Assembly (NCBI RefSeq): GCF_003121295.1
Contig: NZ_PHNC01000042.1
Coordinates: 4,282 to 68,281 of the forward strand
Source: Streptomyces orinoci
GTDB lineage: Bacteria > Actinomycetota > Actinomycetes > Streptomycetales > Streptomycetaceae
DNA: 64,000 bases
Reading direction: 5' to 3'
Shown here: piece after piece, positions 1-8,916 of the stretch
Layout: each line of letters begins with the position of its first letter
How positions within the stretch are numbered: the stretch's first letter is position 1
Notes under the pieces: model-generated
The model's database searches: none
The model's input: the letters and a program-made list of their open reading frames with translations, nothing else
What the model was told of the DNA's origin: nothing
Made by a program: the position numbers and the translations under genes

Positions 1-200
1 GGGGTTCGGCGGGGGGCGGGGTGTAGTCGAGAAGGTTCATGCGGTGCAGGGCTCCGGCGCGGGCGTCCGGATGCTTAGCCAGCCGCTTGGGGGCTTCGCT
101 GAGCCGGGCTTGCCGCGCTCCTGGGCAGGCGGCGCAGGGGATTTGCGCCACTTGGCGAAGGCCAGTCGGGCAGCGTAGGAGTACAGCAGCCGCCCGGCGC
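1..200 (-). other. Possible partial reading frame running off the left edge
   Basis: On the minus strand one frame stays open from about 200 down to base 1 with plausible coding composition. It contains two Cys-x-x-Cys-like pairs (RCPTGL and CAACPGARQ) and then a charged Arg/Lys/Ala stretch ending in LLDYTPPPAEP at the edge. It could be the middle of a Zn-ribbon-containing protein whose end lies outside the window. No start or family was recognised, and competing frames on both strands are also open, so this is weak. Confidence 0.25.
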
Positions 201-295
201 TCGGGATCCGACCGGGGAGTGCGGAAGCACAGGCCGTTGACGCGCCGGCCGATGGGGAAGCACGGGTGCGAAGCACAACACCCCAGGAGCGCGCC

Positions 296-1228
296 ATGAC
301 CTATCTGCCCCGACCGGTGACCGACGCCATGGCCGCCCGGGCGATGCGTATGCATCACATGCTGTGGCACACCGCACGCAACGAGTGGGCCAATTTCTCC
401 CCCGACCAGCGGCAGGTGTTCCGCGACCATGGCTGGGACCCGCCCCGGCCGGCCCTCACGGGCGGGGATTCTCCCCGACCCGAGCTCGACAACGGGTCGG
501 GTGAGGACTTCCTCTCTATGCACCGGCAGATAATCGCTGATGTCAATGCGATCCTTGCCCAGTTGGGGGACCCCCGTTATCCCCGCGTGGAGGGATGGCA
601 GAGCGTCCCGGCGCCCGGAGACAGTGCATACCCGGTCCCGCCGCCCTTCGGCATTCCGGATGACCCGGGCACCACCGAGGCCGTGAACAGCGCCAAGAGC
701 GCGGCGTCATTCCATCAAATCCGGCGCTGGCAGGCCGAGTTCACCGATCCCTCCGCGCTGCGCGGTATGACACTCGGACGCCTGGGAGCGAGCATCGAGT
801 TCACCATCCACAACCGGATGCATCTGCGCTGGGCGGCTCCGATGCCGGCGTACCGCCCGGACGGCGACCCCTTTGACGTCGATCCCCGATGGGACCACCC
901 CGCTTACAACTGGCTCGCCGACTTCTACTCGTCCCATGTCAACCCGGTCTTCTGGAAACTCCACGGCTGGGTGGACGCACGGATCGGCGACTGGCTGACC
1001 GCCCATGGACGAACCGGCCCCGTACCGTGGAGCTTTGACCCGCCATGGAGCGGCCCCATGCCGCGCATCCGGCAGTCGGTGACAAGCCTGGCCCTGCGGG
1101 CCCGCCCGGGGAACGCGGAGGCCGATGCGCTGGAAGCGCATCTGAGCGACCTGGAAAGCACCGTTGAGGCCCTCAAGCAGGCGGGCGTGCGCCTGCCCGC
1201 ACGCTCCTTCCCGGTGATCGGTGTCTGA
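296..1228 (+). CDS. Tyrosinase-like (type-3 copper) protein
   Basis: A 310-residue protein that looks like a divergent member of the tyrosinase/polyphenol oxidase fold. The CuB-like part is clearest: an HxxxxH pair in TIHNRMHLRW (about residues 172-181) and, some 40 residues on, NPVFWKLHGWVDARIGDW, which matches the D/N-P-x-F-x-x-H-H-x-x-x-D block of tyrosinases. The CuA side is weaker (MHHMLWH near the start and FLSMHRQ, like the usual F-x-x-W-H-R block). The ATG at 296 is preferred over the upstream GTG at 266 because AGGAG lies six bases before it. The gene is convergent with the next MFS gene. Copper binding and activity are inferred; the reduced His set means it may be a binding or scaffold protein. 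Confidence 0.65.
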   Translation: MTYLPRPVTDAMAARAMRMHHMLWHTARNEWANFSPDQRQVFRDHGWDPPRPALTGGDSPRPELDNGSGEDFLSMHRQIIADVNAILAQLGDPRYPRVEGWQSVPAPGDSAYPVPPPFGIPDDPGTTEAVNSAKSAASFHQIRRWQAEFTDPSALRGMTLGRLGASIEFTIHNRMHLRWAAPMPAYRPDGDPFDVDPRWDHPAYNWLADFYSSHVNPVFWKLHGWVDARIGDWLTAHGRTGPVPWSFDPPWSGPMPRIRQSVTSLALRARPGNAEADALEAHLSDLESTVEALKQAGVRLPARSFPVIGV

Positions 1229-1261
1229 TAAAGGCCCCCCATAAGGGACACGACCAGCGCC

Positions 1262-2569
1262 CTACCGCCCCGGCGCACCACGGCCGTCCGCCCGGCCCTC
1301 CGCCGTGGCCACGGCCGTGCGCACAACCGCCTGCGCCGGCAGCTCCCGCCGGGTGCGGACCGGGGAGAGGACGACGGGCAGGAAGGAGAGCGCCAGACAA
1401 CAGGCGCCCGTCCAGAGCGCCATACGCACTCCGACGAACTCACCGAGCAGACCGGCCACGGCGGAGCCCACGGCGAGCGCGCCGGTGAGCATGAAACGGA
1501 AGGTCGCGTTCATGCGGCCCAGGAGCGGACCGGGGGTCAGCCGCTGACGAAGGGTGACACCCAGCACATTGTTGACGCCCGTCCTGAGTGTGGCCAGTAG
1601 CCAGCCCGCCCCGGCAAGCCAGAGCCAGGGGCCGCGGTCGACAAGCGGAATGACCAGCGCCGCCGGTGCCACCAGGAGACCGGCCAGCCCCAGCGCATGC
1701 CCGTATCCCCAGCGCCGGGCCCAGGGGGCGGCGCACCGGGCGCCGAGGAACATGCCGACGCCACCGACGGCCCAGTAGAGGCCCAGCGCGCCTGCGGGCA
1801 GCCCGAGTTCCCGGGCGAACAAGACCGGGAGCAGGGTGTTGATGATCTGCGAACCGAGGTTGGTGAGGGAGGCGGAGAACGCTAGGGCGCGCAGTTCGCT
1901 GCTGCCCAGTACATGTCGGAGCCCCTCGGCGATCTGGGTGCTCAGGCGTACCGGCCGCTGCCCGGCGCGCGGGCCGGGGCCGGGCAGCGGGTCATGCCGG
2001 ATGCCGATGAGCCGCAGCGCCGACGCCAGGTGGAGAACTGCCGTACCGGCGACGGCGGTCGGCGCCGTGAGCAGTTGTACCAGTGCACCGCCCGCGCCCC
2101 GGCCGGTCACATTGCCCGCCGCCTGAAGGGTCACCACGGCCGAGTTCGCCCGGATCAGCCCGTCCCGGCCGACCAGTTGGGGCAGCACACTCTGCGAGCC
2201 CACATCGAAGAACACGGTGGCACAGCCGGCCAGCAGGACCACCACGAACAGCTGCCCAAGGGACAGCACGCCCAGTGCCGAGGCCACCGGCACCGAGGCG
2301 AAGAGGACGGCCCGCGTCAGGTCCGCGGCTATCAGCAGCCGGCGCTGTCGCATCCGGTCCACCCAGGCCCCGGCGGGTAGGCCGACCAGCAGGAAGGCGG
2401 CGGTGCTCAGGGTGGCCAGCAGCCCGACCTGGCCGGGGCTCGCGTCGAGCGTGGACACCGCGATCAGCGGTACGGCGACATAGCCGGCATTGGTGCCCAG
2501 CTGGCTGAGCACGGTGGCCGTGAAGAGGGTGCGGAAGTCAGGGCTCCGCCAAGGGTTTTCGCAGGACAT
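1262..2569 (-). CDS. MFS transporter, probable drug or metabolite exporter
   Basis: A 435-residue, roughly 12-helix major facilitator of the enterobactin-exporter/macrolide-efflux type (EntS/MefA-like). It opens with NPWRSPDFRTLFTATVLSQL, has the loop 2-3 signature as GAWVDRMRQRRLLIAADLTR, and has further hydrophobic segments along its whole length. The open frame runs on upstream to 3619, but that extension is antisense to the ArsR remnant. The protein family begins at the ATG at 2569. It is divergent from the truncated ArsR-type gene at 2625, the usual arrangement for an exporter and its regulator. Substrate is unknown. Confidence 0.85.
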   Translation of the reverse strand: MSCENPWRSPDFRTLFTATVLSQLGTNAGYVAVPLIAVSTLDASPGQVGLLATLSTAAFLLVGLPAGAWVDRMRQRRLLIAADLTRAVLFASVPVASALGVLSLGQLFVVVLLAGCATVFFDVGSQSVLPQLVGRDGLIRANSAVVTLQAAGNVTGRGAGGALVQLLTAPTAVAGTAVLHLASALRLIGIRHDPLPGPGPRAGQRPVRLSTQIAEGLRHVLGSSELRALAFSASLTNLGSQIINTLLPVLFARELGLPAGALGLYWAVGGVGMFLGARCAAPWARRWGYGHALGLAGLLVAPAALVIPLVDRGPWLWLAGAGWLLATLRTGVNNVLGVTLRQRLTPGPLLGRMNATFRFMLTGALAVGSAVAGLLGEFVGVRMALWTGACCLALSFLPVVLSPVRTRRELPAQAVVRTAVATAEGRADGRGAPGR

Positions 2570-2624
2570 GACCGGCACGCTGCCGAACGCCGGCGCCCTT
2601 ACCCAATGATTTAGCCTGTGCTGA

Positions 2625-3345
2625 ATGGTGATGCACAAGCAGCGGTCTCCTGGGCGGGGCGGTCCGCTGGCGGTGGAGTTCTCGGCGGAGGACGTGGCCC
2701 GTACCCGGTTCGCCGTGTCCCCGTTGTGGGAAGTGGTGGCCGGCGCACGTGTGTTGAAGGGAGCGGACGCCCAGGGCACCCACAACTGCTGGGCCGAGCA
2801 GGTGCGTCCCCGGATCGCCGCCGCCGGGCTGGACCTCTCGCCGCTGGCCCGGCTGCTCCCCGTGCCGGGCGGCGTTCCGGGCTTTCTGGTGCCGCCGCCC
2901 ACCACTCCCCAGCCCTCGCTCGAAGTGGAACTGGCGGTGCTGCGCGCCACACCGCCGCAGGAACTGACCACGACGATCGCCGAGGCCCAGCCGGCGGTTG
3001 CCGCGCTGCGCGAGGAAGGGGAACGCGGCCTGGCCCGGCTGGCCGAGGTGACTGCCGCGTACTGGGAGGTGGCCCTCGCCCCGTACTGGCCACGCGTACT
3101 GTCCCTGTCGGAGGGCGACACCCTGCACCGGGCCAGACGCTTCGCGGAAGGCGGTGCCGCACTGCTCTTCGAGGACCTGGACCCCCAACTCTCCTGGGAT
3201 ACCGACACCTTGCGGCTGACCGGCCGCTGTATACACGGCACCCGTCGTCTGGACGGTCGTGGACTGCTGCTCGTCCCCTCGGCCTTTGTCTGGCCCCGCG
3301 TCTTCTCCACACTCGGCAGCGAGGAGTGGCAGCCGCCGGGGCGGA
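2625..3345 (+). pseudogene. Truncated ArsR-type regulator, DNA-binding domain missing
   Basis: The first ~240 codons match the N-terminal effector part of the large actinobacterial ArsR-like regulators (opening FSAEDVARTRFAVSPLWEVV and ending FVWPRVFSTLGSEEWQP). In that family a winged-helix domain of about 90 residues follows. Here the similarity stops near 3340 and the open frame simply continues to 4448 on the non-coding strand of the oxidoreductase gene. The regulator has therefore lost its DNA-binding half, probably by a deletion joining it to the 3' end of the next gene. It sits divergent from the MFS exporter it presumably controlled. Confidence 0.7.
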
Positions 3346-3392
3346 CGCCCCCTCGCCGCAGCAGCCTGACCGAACCACGCGAAACCCCCGTA

Positions 3393-4280
3393 TCAGGCGA
3401 GCTGCGGCATGACCTCGGACGCGATCCACTCCATCGCCTTCTCCATGTGTTCAGCTGCAACGGGCACCCACAGGGTAGAGACCGTGAGTCCGGCCTCAGT
3501 GAGCTCTCCGAGAGCCTCAGCAACACTCGCTGCGGTAGGCGAACCGCCTCCCAGTGGCCGTCCTGGAGCCGGGACCGCCACGGGGATTCCGGGTGGCGTG
3601 AGGAAAGCGGCCGAAGCAAGCGTCAGACGTTCGGCCCGCTCTTCGCTGGTGGCGAGTTCACGCAAGCGGCGCTTCACATCGATGACTTCCGCGGCATCGG
3701 CGCCAGTGCCGTACCAGCCGTCGCCCAAGCAAAGCGCGCGGCGCAACGCGGCGTCGCTGTGGCCTCCAACCCACACCGGCGGACCACCACGCGTGACCGG
3801 CGGCACTCCCAGGTGAGCGGCACGCAGTTTCGTGAACGGCCCCTCGAAGTCAGCGGGCCGTGTCGTCCACAGGGCCTTGGCAGCAGCGAGATGGTCATCG
3901 GTGCGGGCACCCCGTTCCCGGGAGGGTACGCCGACGGCTTCGAACTCGTCAGGGTTCCAACCAGTGCCGATTCCCAGGACCAGACGGCCGCCGGACACGA
4001 CGTCCAGCGTGGCTGCCTGGTTCGCGAGCACCAGCGCCGGATAGTACGGCGCAACGAGCACGGAGGTCAGCAACCGCAGGCGTGTCGTTGCACCCGCGAT
4101 TGCAGAGAGCAGAACGAGAGGATCGGTGTCGAGGCCGAATCCACTGTCCAAGAGGCGGTTGCCAACCGCCACATGATCGAAGCCCAGTTGCTCGGCATGC
4201 ACGGCGGCGCGGAGCACGGAGGCCCCATCCTCGACCGGCCAGCGCGGCTGAAGGGAGACACCAAGGCGCAGCAGGGACAT
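3393..4280 (-). CDS. Luciferase-like monooxygenase family, probable F420-dependent oxidoreductase
   Basis: A 295-residue (beta/alpha)8 protein of the bacterial luciferase superfamily. Recognisable parts are the N-terminal RLGVSLQP, the FDHVAVGNRLL segment, LGIGTGWNPDEFEAVGV (typical of the LLM class F420-dependent clade), GGPPVWVGGHSDAALRRA and the C-terminal LWVPVAAEHMEKAMEWIA. The ATG at 4280 is chosen because the family starts there; upstream in-frame sequence to 4598 has no family character. The ribosome binding site is weak. It probably catalyses a two-electron redox step with F420 or FMN on an unknown substrate. Downstream it abuts the ArsR remnant and upstream it abuts IS debris. Confidence 0.8.
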   Translation of the reverse strand: MSLLRLGVSLQPRWPVEDGASVLRAAVHAEQLGFDHVAVGNRLLDSGFGLDTDPLVLLSAIAGATTRLRLLTSVLVAPYYPALVLANQAATLDVVSGGRLVLGIGTGWNPDEFEAVGVPSRERGARTDDHLAAAKALWTTRPADFEGPFTKLRAAHLGVPPVTRGGPPVWVGGHSDAALRRALCLGDGWYGTGADAAEVIDVKRRLRELATSEERAERLTLASAAFLTPPGIPVAVPAPGRPLGGGSPTAASVAEALGELTEAGLTVSTLWVPVAAEHMEKAMEWIASEVMPQLA

Positions 4281-4466
4281 GGGGCGAAGCCTTTCAGTCG
4301 CGGACCGGTAGCGGCAGGACGGCTTCCGAACCGCCCGACACCACACCCAACTCCCCGACGGCGCCGATTCATCCACCCAGAGCAGCGCACGTCCCGTCCA
4401 GCCCGGCCAAGAGCCTCGATAGAGCTGGCGCCATACCACGGACGGTGAACCTTCCCAGTTCACAGC

Positions 4467-5325
4467 TCCAGGGCCTGTCCGGCAAACGTTCGGGAGCAGG
4501 TTGGCAGAGCCAAAGGAAGAGTGAGGTGATGTGGAATCCGGCCCCGTAGCAGGTTGCCGGCTTGTCGAAGCACGTTGCGCCGGCCCGCAATTGTTCAAGA
4601 CGGTTCAAAAAAACAGCGCTCGACCACGTTGCGGGCTTTGCACAGCCCGGGGTCCAAAGCCGGTGGCCTACCACCGGCTCTGCCGCGGCGCCAGCGATCG
4701 GCTCGTTGGCCCGCCCGCTCCGGGACGACTGCACGGACGCCCCCACGCCGCAGGTCCTGCCGGACCTCCCATGACGAATACGCCTTGTCCACCATGACCG
4801 TGTCAGGCCTTCGCCGCAGCCACCCGGCACCTTCCCAAGACACCCACACACATTCCAACACCGCTTCGAACACGGTGCACTTGCTGACGTTGCCAGGGGT
4901 AAGGACGACAGCCAGGGGCAAGCCCCGCGCCGCCGCAGGCGAGACGGACTTTGGCGGTCAGCCCGCCACGGGAGCGGCCCAGCACCTGGTCAGCCGCGCA
5001 CATGCCGAACCTTCCAGCCCGCCGTTAGCGCCCCCCTTTTTTTTCCGGGCACCGGCCGCGTGCTGGTGGGAGCGGTCGATGGTGGAGTCCACCGATATCG
5101 TCTATTCCACCGCTCCGGCGGAGTCGTCCCGCACCTGAAATCTGCTCCAGCAGGCAGGCCCGGGTCCCGTCCCGCTCCCAACGGGCGAACCGCTCATAAA
5201 CCATCTGCCACGGCCCCTGGCGTTCCGGCAGGTCACGCCAGGAAGCACCTGTTCGCAGCCGCCATAACACGCCATTGATTACCTGCCGGTGATCGCGCCA
5301 CAGACGGCCTGGTCCAAACGCAGCC
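4467..5325 (-). pseudogene. IS5-family transposase remnant
   Basis: Three minus-strand frames together give a broken IS5-type DDE transposase. The N-terminal region is VINGVLWRLRTGASWRDLPE, followed by GPWQMVYERFARWERDGT (5025-5290); the middle is LGRSRGGLTAKVRLACGG (near 4970); the distal part is VMVDKAYSSWEVRQDLRRGG (near 4790) and ARNVVERCF. At least two frameshifts separate them, and the first ~30 residues are missing on the side facing the TetR gene. A candidate terminal repeat, ccagggcctgtccggcaaac, lies at 4469-4488 and resembles the one at 21439. The element cannot be active. Confidence 0.75.
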
Positions 5326-5388
5326 GCTCGACACGTGACGCGATGAGAATCCGGCGGCTTTCGTTTTCCGACTCTTCCGGGGGCGGCA

Positions 5389-5967
5389 TCAGTCCGCTGT
5401 GCCGTACCTGAGTCCGTCGAGGGTGAGGTCGAGGAGGCGTTCGGCCTGTCCGCGCTGTTCGGGTTTTCCTGAGGCGAGGGCGACGCCGGTGAGGGCGGCG
5501 AACATGTCGGCTGGGCTGATGTCCGATCGGATGCTCTTGGTGGCGGTCGCGGCGTCCAGGAGCGAGGTGAGGGCGGTCATCATCAACTCCCGGCTGTGGG
5601 CGTAGGGGTTGACGCCGGAGTCGACGACGGCGCGGAGGGCCTCGGCCATCCCCAGTTTCGCGGTGGCGTAGTCGATGAAGCGCCCCATCCAGGCGCGAAG
5701 CGCCTCGCGTGGCGGCATGGCCGCCAGGAGTTCGGGGGCGGCCTCGCACAGTCGGCTCAGTTCGTTGCGGTAGGCGGCTTCGATCAGGAGTTCCCGGGTC
5801 GGGAAGTTGCGGTAGAGCGTTCCGGTCCCGACTCCCGCCTCCTTGGCGATGTATTCCAGGTGTGCGTTCAGTCCCTGCTCCGCGAAGACACGCGCCGCGG
5901 TGGAGAGGATTTTCTCCCGGTTGCGCCGCGCATCGGCCCGCAGCGGCCGGCCGGTCTCTGTGGTCAT
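5389..5967 (-). CDS. TetR family transcriptional regulator
   Basis: A 192-residue TetR repressor. Residues ~18-60 form the helix-turn-helix (REKILSTAARVFAEQG ... AKEAGVGTGTLYRNFPTREL); the rest is an all-helical ligand/dimer domain of the common actinobacterial type. The ATG at 5967 is the family start. It is divergent from an SDR gene, and the 143-base gap holds two related palindromes (5993-6018 and 6024-6047) that are obvious operator candidates, so it probably represses both itself and the SDR. The ligand is likely the substrate or product of the dehydrogenase. Confidence 0.88.
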   Translation of the reverse strand: MTTETGRPLRADARRNREKILSTAARVFAEQGLNAHLEYIAKEAGVGTGTLYRNFPTRELLIEAAYRNELSRLCEAAPELLAAMPPREALRAWMGRFIDYATAKLGMAEALRAVVDSGVNPYAHSRELMMTALTSLLDAATATKSIRSDISPADMFAALTGVALASGKPEQRGQAERLLDLTLDGLRYGTAD

Positions 5968-5992
5968 TGGAGGGCTCTTTCCTCGAAGAGTT

Positions 5993-6018
5993 GCTAAGTG
6001 GCGGCGCCTCCGGTTAGC
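5993..6018. promoter_or_regulatory. Operator-like palindrome, copy 1
   Basis: Imperfect 26-base inverted repeat centred on GGCGCC, with GCTAA/TTAGC outer arms. It shares TAAGTGGCGGCGCCTCC with copy 2, exactly 30 bases away (three helical turns). It lies nearest the tetR start and is the probable auto-regulatory site. Confidence 0.65.
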
Positions 6019-6023
6019 GTGCC

Positions 6024-6047
6024 GTAAGTGGCGGCGCCTCCACTTAC
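6024..6047. promoter_or_regulatory. Operator-like palindrome, copy 2
   Basis: A 24-base near-perfect inverted repeat, GTAAGTGG...CCACTTAC around GGCGCC, with one mismatched pair. It lies between tetR and the SDR gene, 64 bases before the SDR start, where it would cover that promoter. Confidence 0.7.
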
Positions 6048-6110
6048 GAGTGTAGGGCACACGCCGCCGTCGTCCGCATAGTGCGGGCAAGCGCATCAGA
6101 GGGGAAAACG

Positions 6111-6872
6111 ATGAGCCTCCCGCTTGAAGGCAAGGTCGCCGTAATCACCGGTGGCGCGTCCGGTGTCGGCCTGGGGATCGCCCAGGAGTTCGTGGACCAG
6201 GGTGCCCGCGTGGTCATCACCGACCTTCAGCAGGACCAGCTGGACGAGGCGGTCGCCGAGATCGGCCCGAACTCCTCGGGCATCGTGGCCGACGTCACCA
6301 AGCTTGCGGACATGGAGGCCGTGTACCAAGAGGTCATCGCACGCCACGGACACCTCGACGCGGTCGTGGCCAACGCCGGCATCGGCGCGCACGCCCCGCT
6401 CGGTGCGATCACCGAGGAGCAGTTCGACCGGACCTTCAACGTCAACGCCAAGGGCGTCCTGTTCACCGTCCAGCCGGCGATCGCGCTGCTGCCGCCCGGC
6501 GGCACGGTCGTCATCATCGGTTCGACCGCGTCCATCCAGCCCCCAGCAGGCATGGGCCTGTACGGCGGCTCCAAGGCCGCGGTGCGCGCCTTCATCCGGT
6601 CCTGGATCCAGGACGTCAAGGGCACCGGCATCCGTATGAACGTCCTCAGCCCCGGAGCCGTGGACACGGAGTCCCTGCGCAGCGCCCTGAGCATGGCGCA
6701 GGGCGCCGACGCCGTTGCCGCCGCGGTCCAGAAGATGGGCGCGGGCAATCCGACCGGGCGGATCGCCGACTCTCGCGAGATGGGCAGGGCCGTGGCGTTT
6801 CTCTCCAGCGACGCCTCCAGCTTCATCACCGGCGTCGAGCTCTTCGCCGACGGCGGCATGGCACAGGTCTGA
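6111..6872 (+). CDS. Short-chain dehydrogenase/reductase (SDR)
   Basis: A 253-residue classical SDR. The cofactor motif is TGGASGVGLGIA (residues 12-23), NNAG is replaced by VANAGIG, catalytic Ser is in IIGSTAS, and the Tyr/Lys pair is YGGSKAA. ADGGMAQV closes the protein as in the family. An acidic residue after beta-2 (VITDLQQ) suggests NAD(H) rather than NADP(H). The ATG at 6111 follows AGAGGGG by a normal distance. The gene is divergent from and probably repressed by the TetR protein, and it is followed by a strong hairpin. The substrate, some alcohol or ketone, cannot be named. Confidence 0.88.
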   Translation: MSLPLEGKVAVITGGASGVGLGIAQEFVDQGARVVITDLQQDQLDEAVAEIGPNSSGIVADVTKLADMEAVYQEVIARHGHLDAVVANAGIGAHAPLGAITEEQFDRTFNVNAKGVLFTVQPAIALLPPGGTVVIIGSTASIQPPAGMGLYGGSKAAVRAFIRSWIQDVKGTGIRMNVLSPGAVDTESLRSALSMAQGADAVAAAVQKMGAGNPTGRIADSREMGRAVAFLSSDASSFITGVELFADGGMAQV

Positions 6873-6883
6873 GCGGCCAAGCC

Positions 6884-6925
6884 GTGACGCGCGCTCGGCG
6901 CCCAGGCCCGCTGGGCGCGCGTCAC
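6884..6925 (+). terminator. Hairpin terminator after the SDR gene
   Basis: Perfect 11-base arms GTGACGCGCGC / GCGCGCGTCAC around an inner second stem (CGCCCAG/CTGGGCG), 11 bases after the SDR stop. There is no U-tract, which is usual in Streptomyces. Confidence 0.65.
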
Positions 6926-7342
6926 CCTCGCCGGCATCCCTTTCCCGGCCTGGCTTCGACCGGGCCGTTCCCGCCGGCACGCACACGCCCGCGATCCCCT
7001 CTCCCCCTTCGGGGCCAGAACCGACGAGCCATGCTCATGACCTGTGGATCGGCCTCGGGTTGGACGCGGAGGGCGTACATTCCCGAGTGATCGACTTCTG
7101 GTCATCGAGTGGGCCGACGTTGCACTGTCGGTTGGGAAGGCGCGCTCGTGCTGAGCGTAGTGAATGTCGATGGAACGACCGCGACTTGGCTGTCCGGCCC
7201 GGGGTCCGGGGGTTCCCCGCCTTGCGATGCACGGATGGATGGGGGTATCCCCCGCCTGGAGGCTGGGGCGCCGCGCGCTGATCCGGACTGATCCGTGAGA
7301 GAGGGCCGCCGAGCGGGGCCGGCGGGGCTCGTCGAGCGGCGT
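6926..7342. other. Intergenic stretch with no recognised gene
   Basis: Some 400 bases between the SDR terminator and the 3' end of the flavin monooxygenase. Short open frames exist on both strands, but none has a ribosome binding site plus a recognisable protein. Confidence 0.5.
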
Positions 7343-8815
7343 TCAGCGGCACAGGGTGCGCAGGGCGGTGAGGCAGCCCGCGGCCCGGCGCTGCGGGTCG
7401 GTGTCGGTACTGGCCCACGCGATCCGGGCGTCCGGCCGGATGAGAACAGCGGTGACGTCCCGCCAGACCGGATGCGCCTCCTCGGAGTTGACGGTCCCTG
7501 CCCGCTGCTCCAGGCCGTCCGCGGGGCACGGTGTCCGTGTCCCGCCGAGGTCCAGCAGCAGGGGTCGGCCGTGGTGCATCAACGGGTGGGCGGTGGGTAT
7601 GCCGGCTGTGTCCAGGGCGAGGCCGGCCAGTCGGGTGCCGTTCAGCAGGTGCGCGCCGGGTGTGGTGCCGGCGGGGAGCGGGTCGTCGAATCCGGCGATC
7701 CGGCGGGCCCACTGGCGGTTGGTCTGCGGTTCGGTGAGCGCGGCGGACCAGACCTCGCGCAGCGCGATCTGCTCCGGGCTCGCCGCGGCGAACAGGGCCA
7801 GCTGCGCGCGGGTGTTGTCGATGACGGCGCGGGCGGCCGGCCGGCGCTCCGTGTCGTAGCTGTCGAGCAGTCCGTCGGGCGCCCGGCCCTGGAGGGTGGC
7901 GGCCAGCTTCCAGCCCAGGTTGGTGGCGTCCTGGATGCCGAGGTTCATGCCCTGCCCACCGGCCGGGAAGAACATGTGCGCCGCGTCACCGGCCACCAGT
8001 ACCCGGCCGGCCCGGTACCGCGCGGCCTGGCGGGTGGCATTGCCATAGCGCGAGAGCCACCGGGGGTTGCGGATGCCCAGGTCCCGTCCCAGCAGCGTGC
8101 GGGTCTGCTCGCGCACCTCCTGAAGGGTCAGCGGTTCGCCGGTGCCCTGGTGCATGGTGGCCGTGGAGAGGCCCGCCAGCCGGTGGACTCCGTCGCCGAT
8201 CGGGGCCGCCAGGAACGAACCGGCCGGCCCGGTGGCGGCGAGCGGCGCGGCGGGCGGATCGTCGAGTTCGACGTCGGCGAGCCACCCGGTCAGGGTGGTG
8301 TCCTGGCCGGGGAAGTCGATGCCGGCCGCCTGGCGCACCGCGCTGCGGGTGCCGTCGCAGCCGACCACCCAGCGGGCTTGCACGGTCCGGTGAGTGCCGC
8401 CGGCCCGGATCACCACCTCGACGGCGTCCGGCCCCTGGGTGAGGGAGACGGCCTCCTCCCCCCACAGCACCTGGGCGCCCACGGCGAGGGCGTGCTCCTC
8501 CAGGAGCTGTTCGGTGACGGACTGACCGAGCGCCAGCATGAACGGATGCACCGCCCCGACGGTGGAGAAGTCCAGCCGGGTGGTCGCCGCGCCGAAGTGG
8601 CCGGTCGGCACCGGTGTGCCGCGTTCGATGAACCGCTCCGCGAGGCCGCGGGTGGCGAAGGTGTCCAGCGTGCCGGCCTGTATGCCGACCGCGCGCGACC
8701 GTCCGTCCGGTGCCGCCCGGCGTTCCACGACGGTCACCTCCACCCCGTGCAGGCGCAACTCCGCGGCGAGCCAGAGCCCCACCGGCCCGGCCCCTGCGAT
8801 GAGCACATCGAGCAC
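7343..8815 (-). CDS. FAD-dependent aromatic monooxygenase (class A)
   Basis: A 490-residue flavoprotein hydroxylase of the PgaE/RdmE/rifampicin-monooxygenase type. FAD-binding GAGPVG is near the N terminus (residues ~7-12), the DG motif is VVGCDGTRSAVR (~155-166), and the ribityl-binding GD motif is LVAGDAAHMFFPAGGQGMN (~277-295). A thioredoxin-like C-terminal domain follows, as in polyketide hydroxylases. A GTG at 8824 is also in frame, but the GTG at 8815 sits about ten bases after AGAGGA and is the better start. It uses NAD(P)H and O2 to hydroxylate an aromatic substrate, either biosynthetic or for drug inactivation. The next gene upstream encodes a SnoaL-like protein, and a MarR gene lies beyond. 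Confidence 0.88.
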   Translation of the reverse strand: MLDVLIAGAGPVGLWLAAELRLHGVEVTVVERRAAPDGRSRAVGIQAGTLDTFATRGLAERFIERGTPVPTGHFGAATTRLDFSTVGAVHPFMLALGQSVTEQLLEEHALAVGAQVLWGEEAVSLTQGPDAVEVVIRAGGTHRTVQARWVVGCDGTRSAVRQAAGIDFPGQDTTLTGWLADVELDDPPAAPLAATGPAGSFLAAPIGDGVHRLAGLSTATMHQGTGEPLTLQEVREQTRTLLGRDLGIRNPRWLSRYGNATRQAARYRAGRVLVAGDAAHMFFPAGGQGMNLGIQDATNLGWKLAATLQGRAPDGLLDSYDTERRPAARAVIDNTRAQLALFAAASPEQIALREVWSAALTEPQTNRQWARRIAGFDDPLPAGTTPGAHLLNGTRLAGLALDTAGIPTAHPLMHHGRPLLLDLGGTRTPCPADGLEQRAGTVNSEEAHPVWRDVTAVLIRPDARIAWASTDTDPQRRAAGCLTALRTLCR

Positions 8816-8916
8816 GACAACCACTTCCTCTCATTTTTCGGATGATGCGCCGTGACGGCGGCGCACCGATGCACCGGGGCAGCGGCGGCCGCGTGGCGTC
8901 AGGTGGGCGGTGCGGC

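Noticed and set aside
2570..3619. N-terminal extension of the MFS transporter to 785 residues
   Set aside because: The extra 350 residues are Arg/Ser-rich antisense of the ArsR remnant; the family starts at 2569.
3346..4448. Continuation of the ArsR-type ORF as a 607-residue protein
   Set aside because: After ~240 codons the frame is simply the non-coding strand of the oxidoreductase gene.
7295..8845. 516-residue plus-strand ORF
   Set aside because: Shadow of the FAD monooxygenase; no family character.
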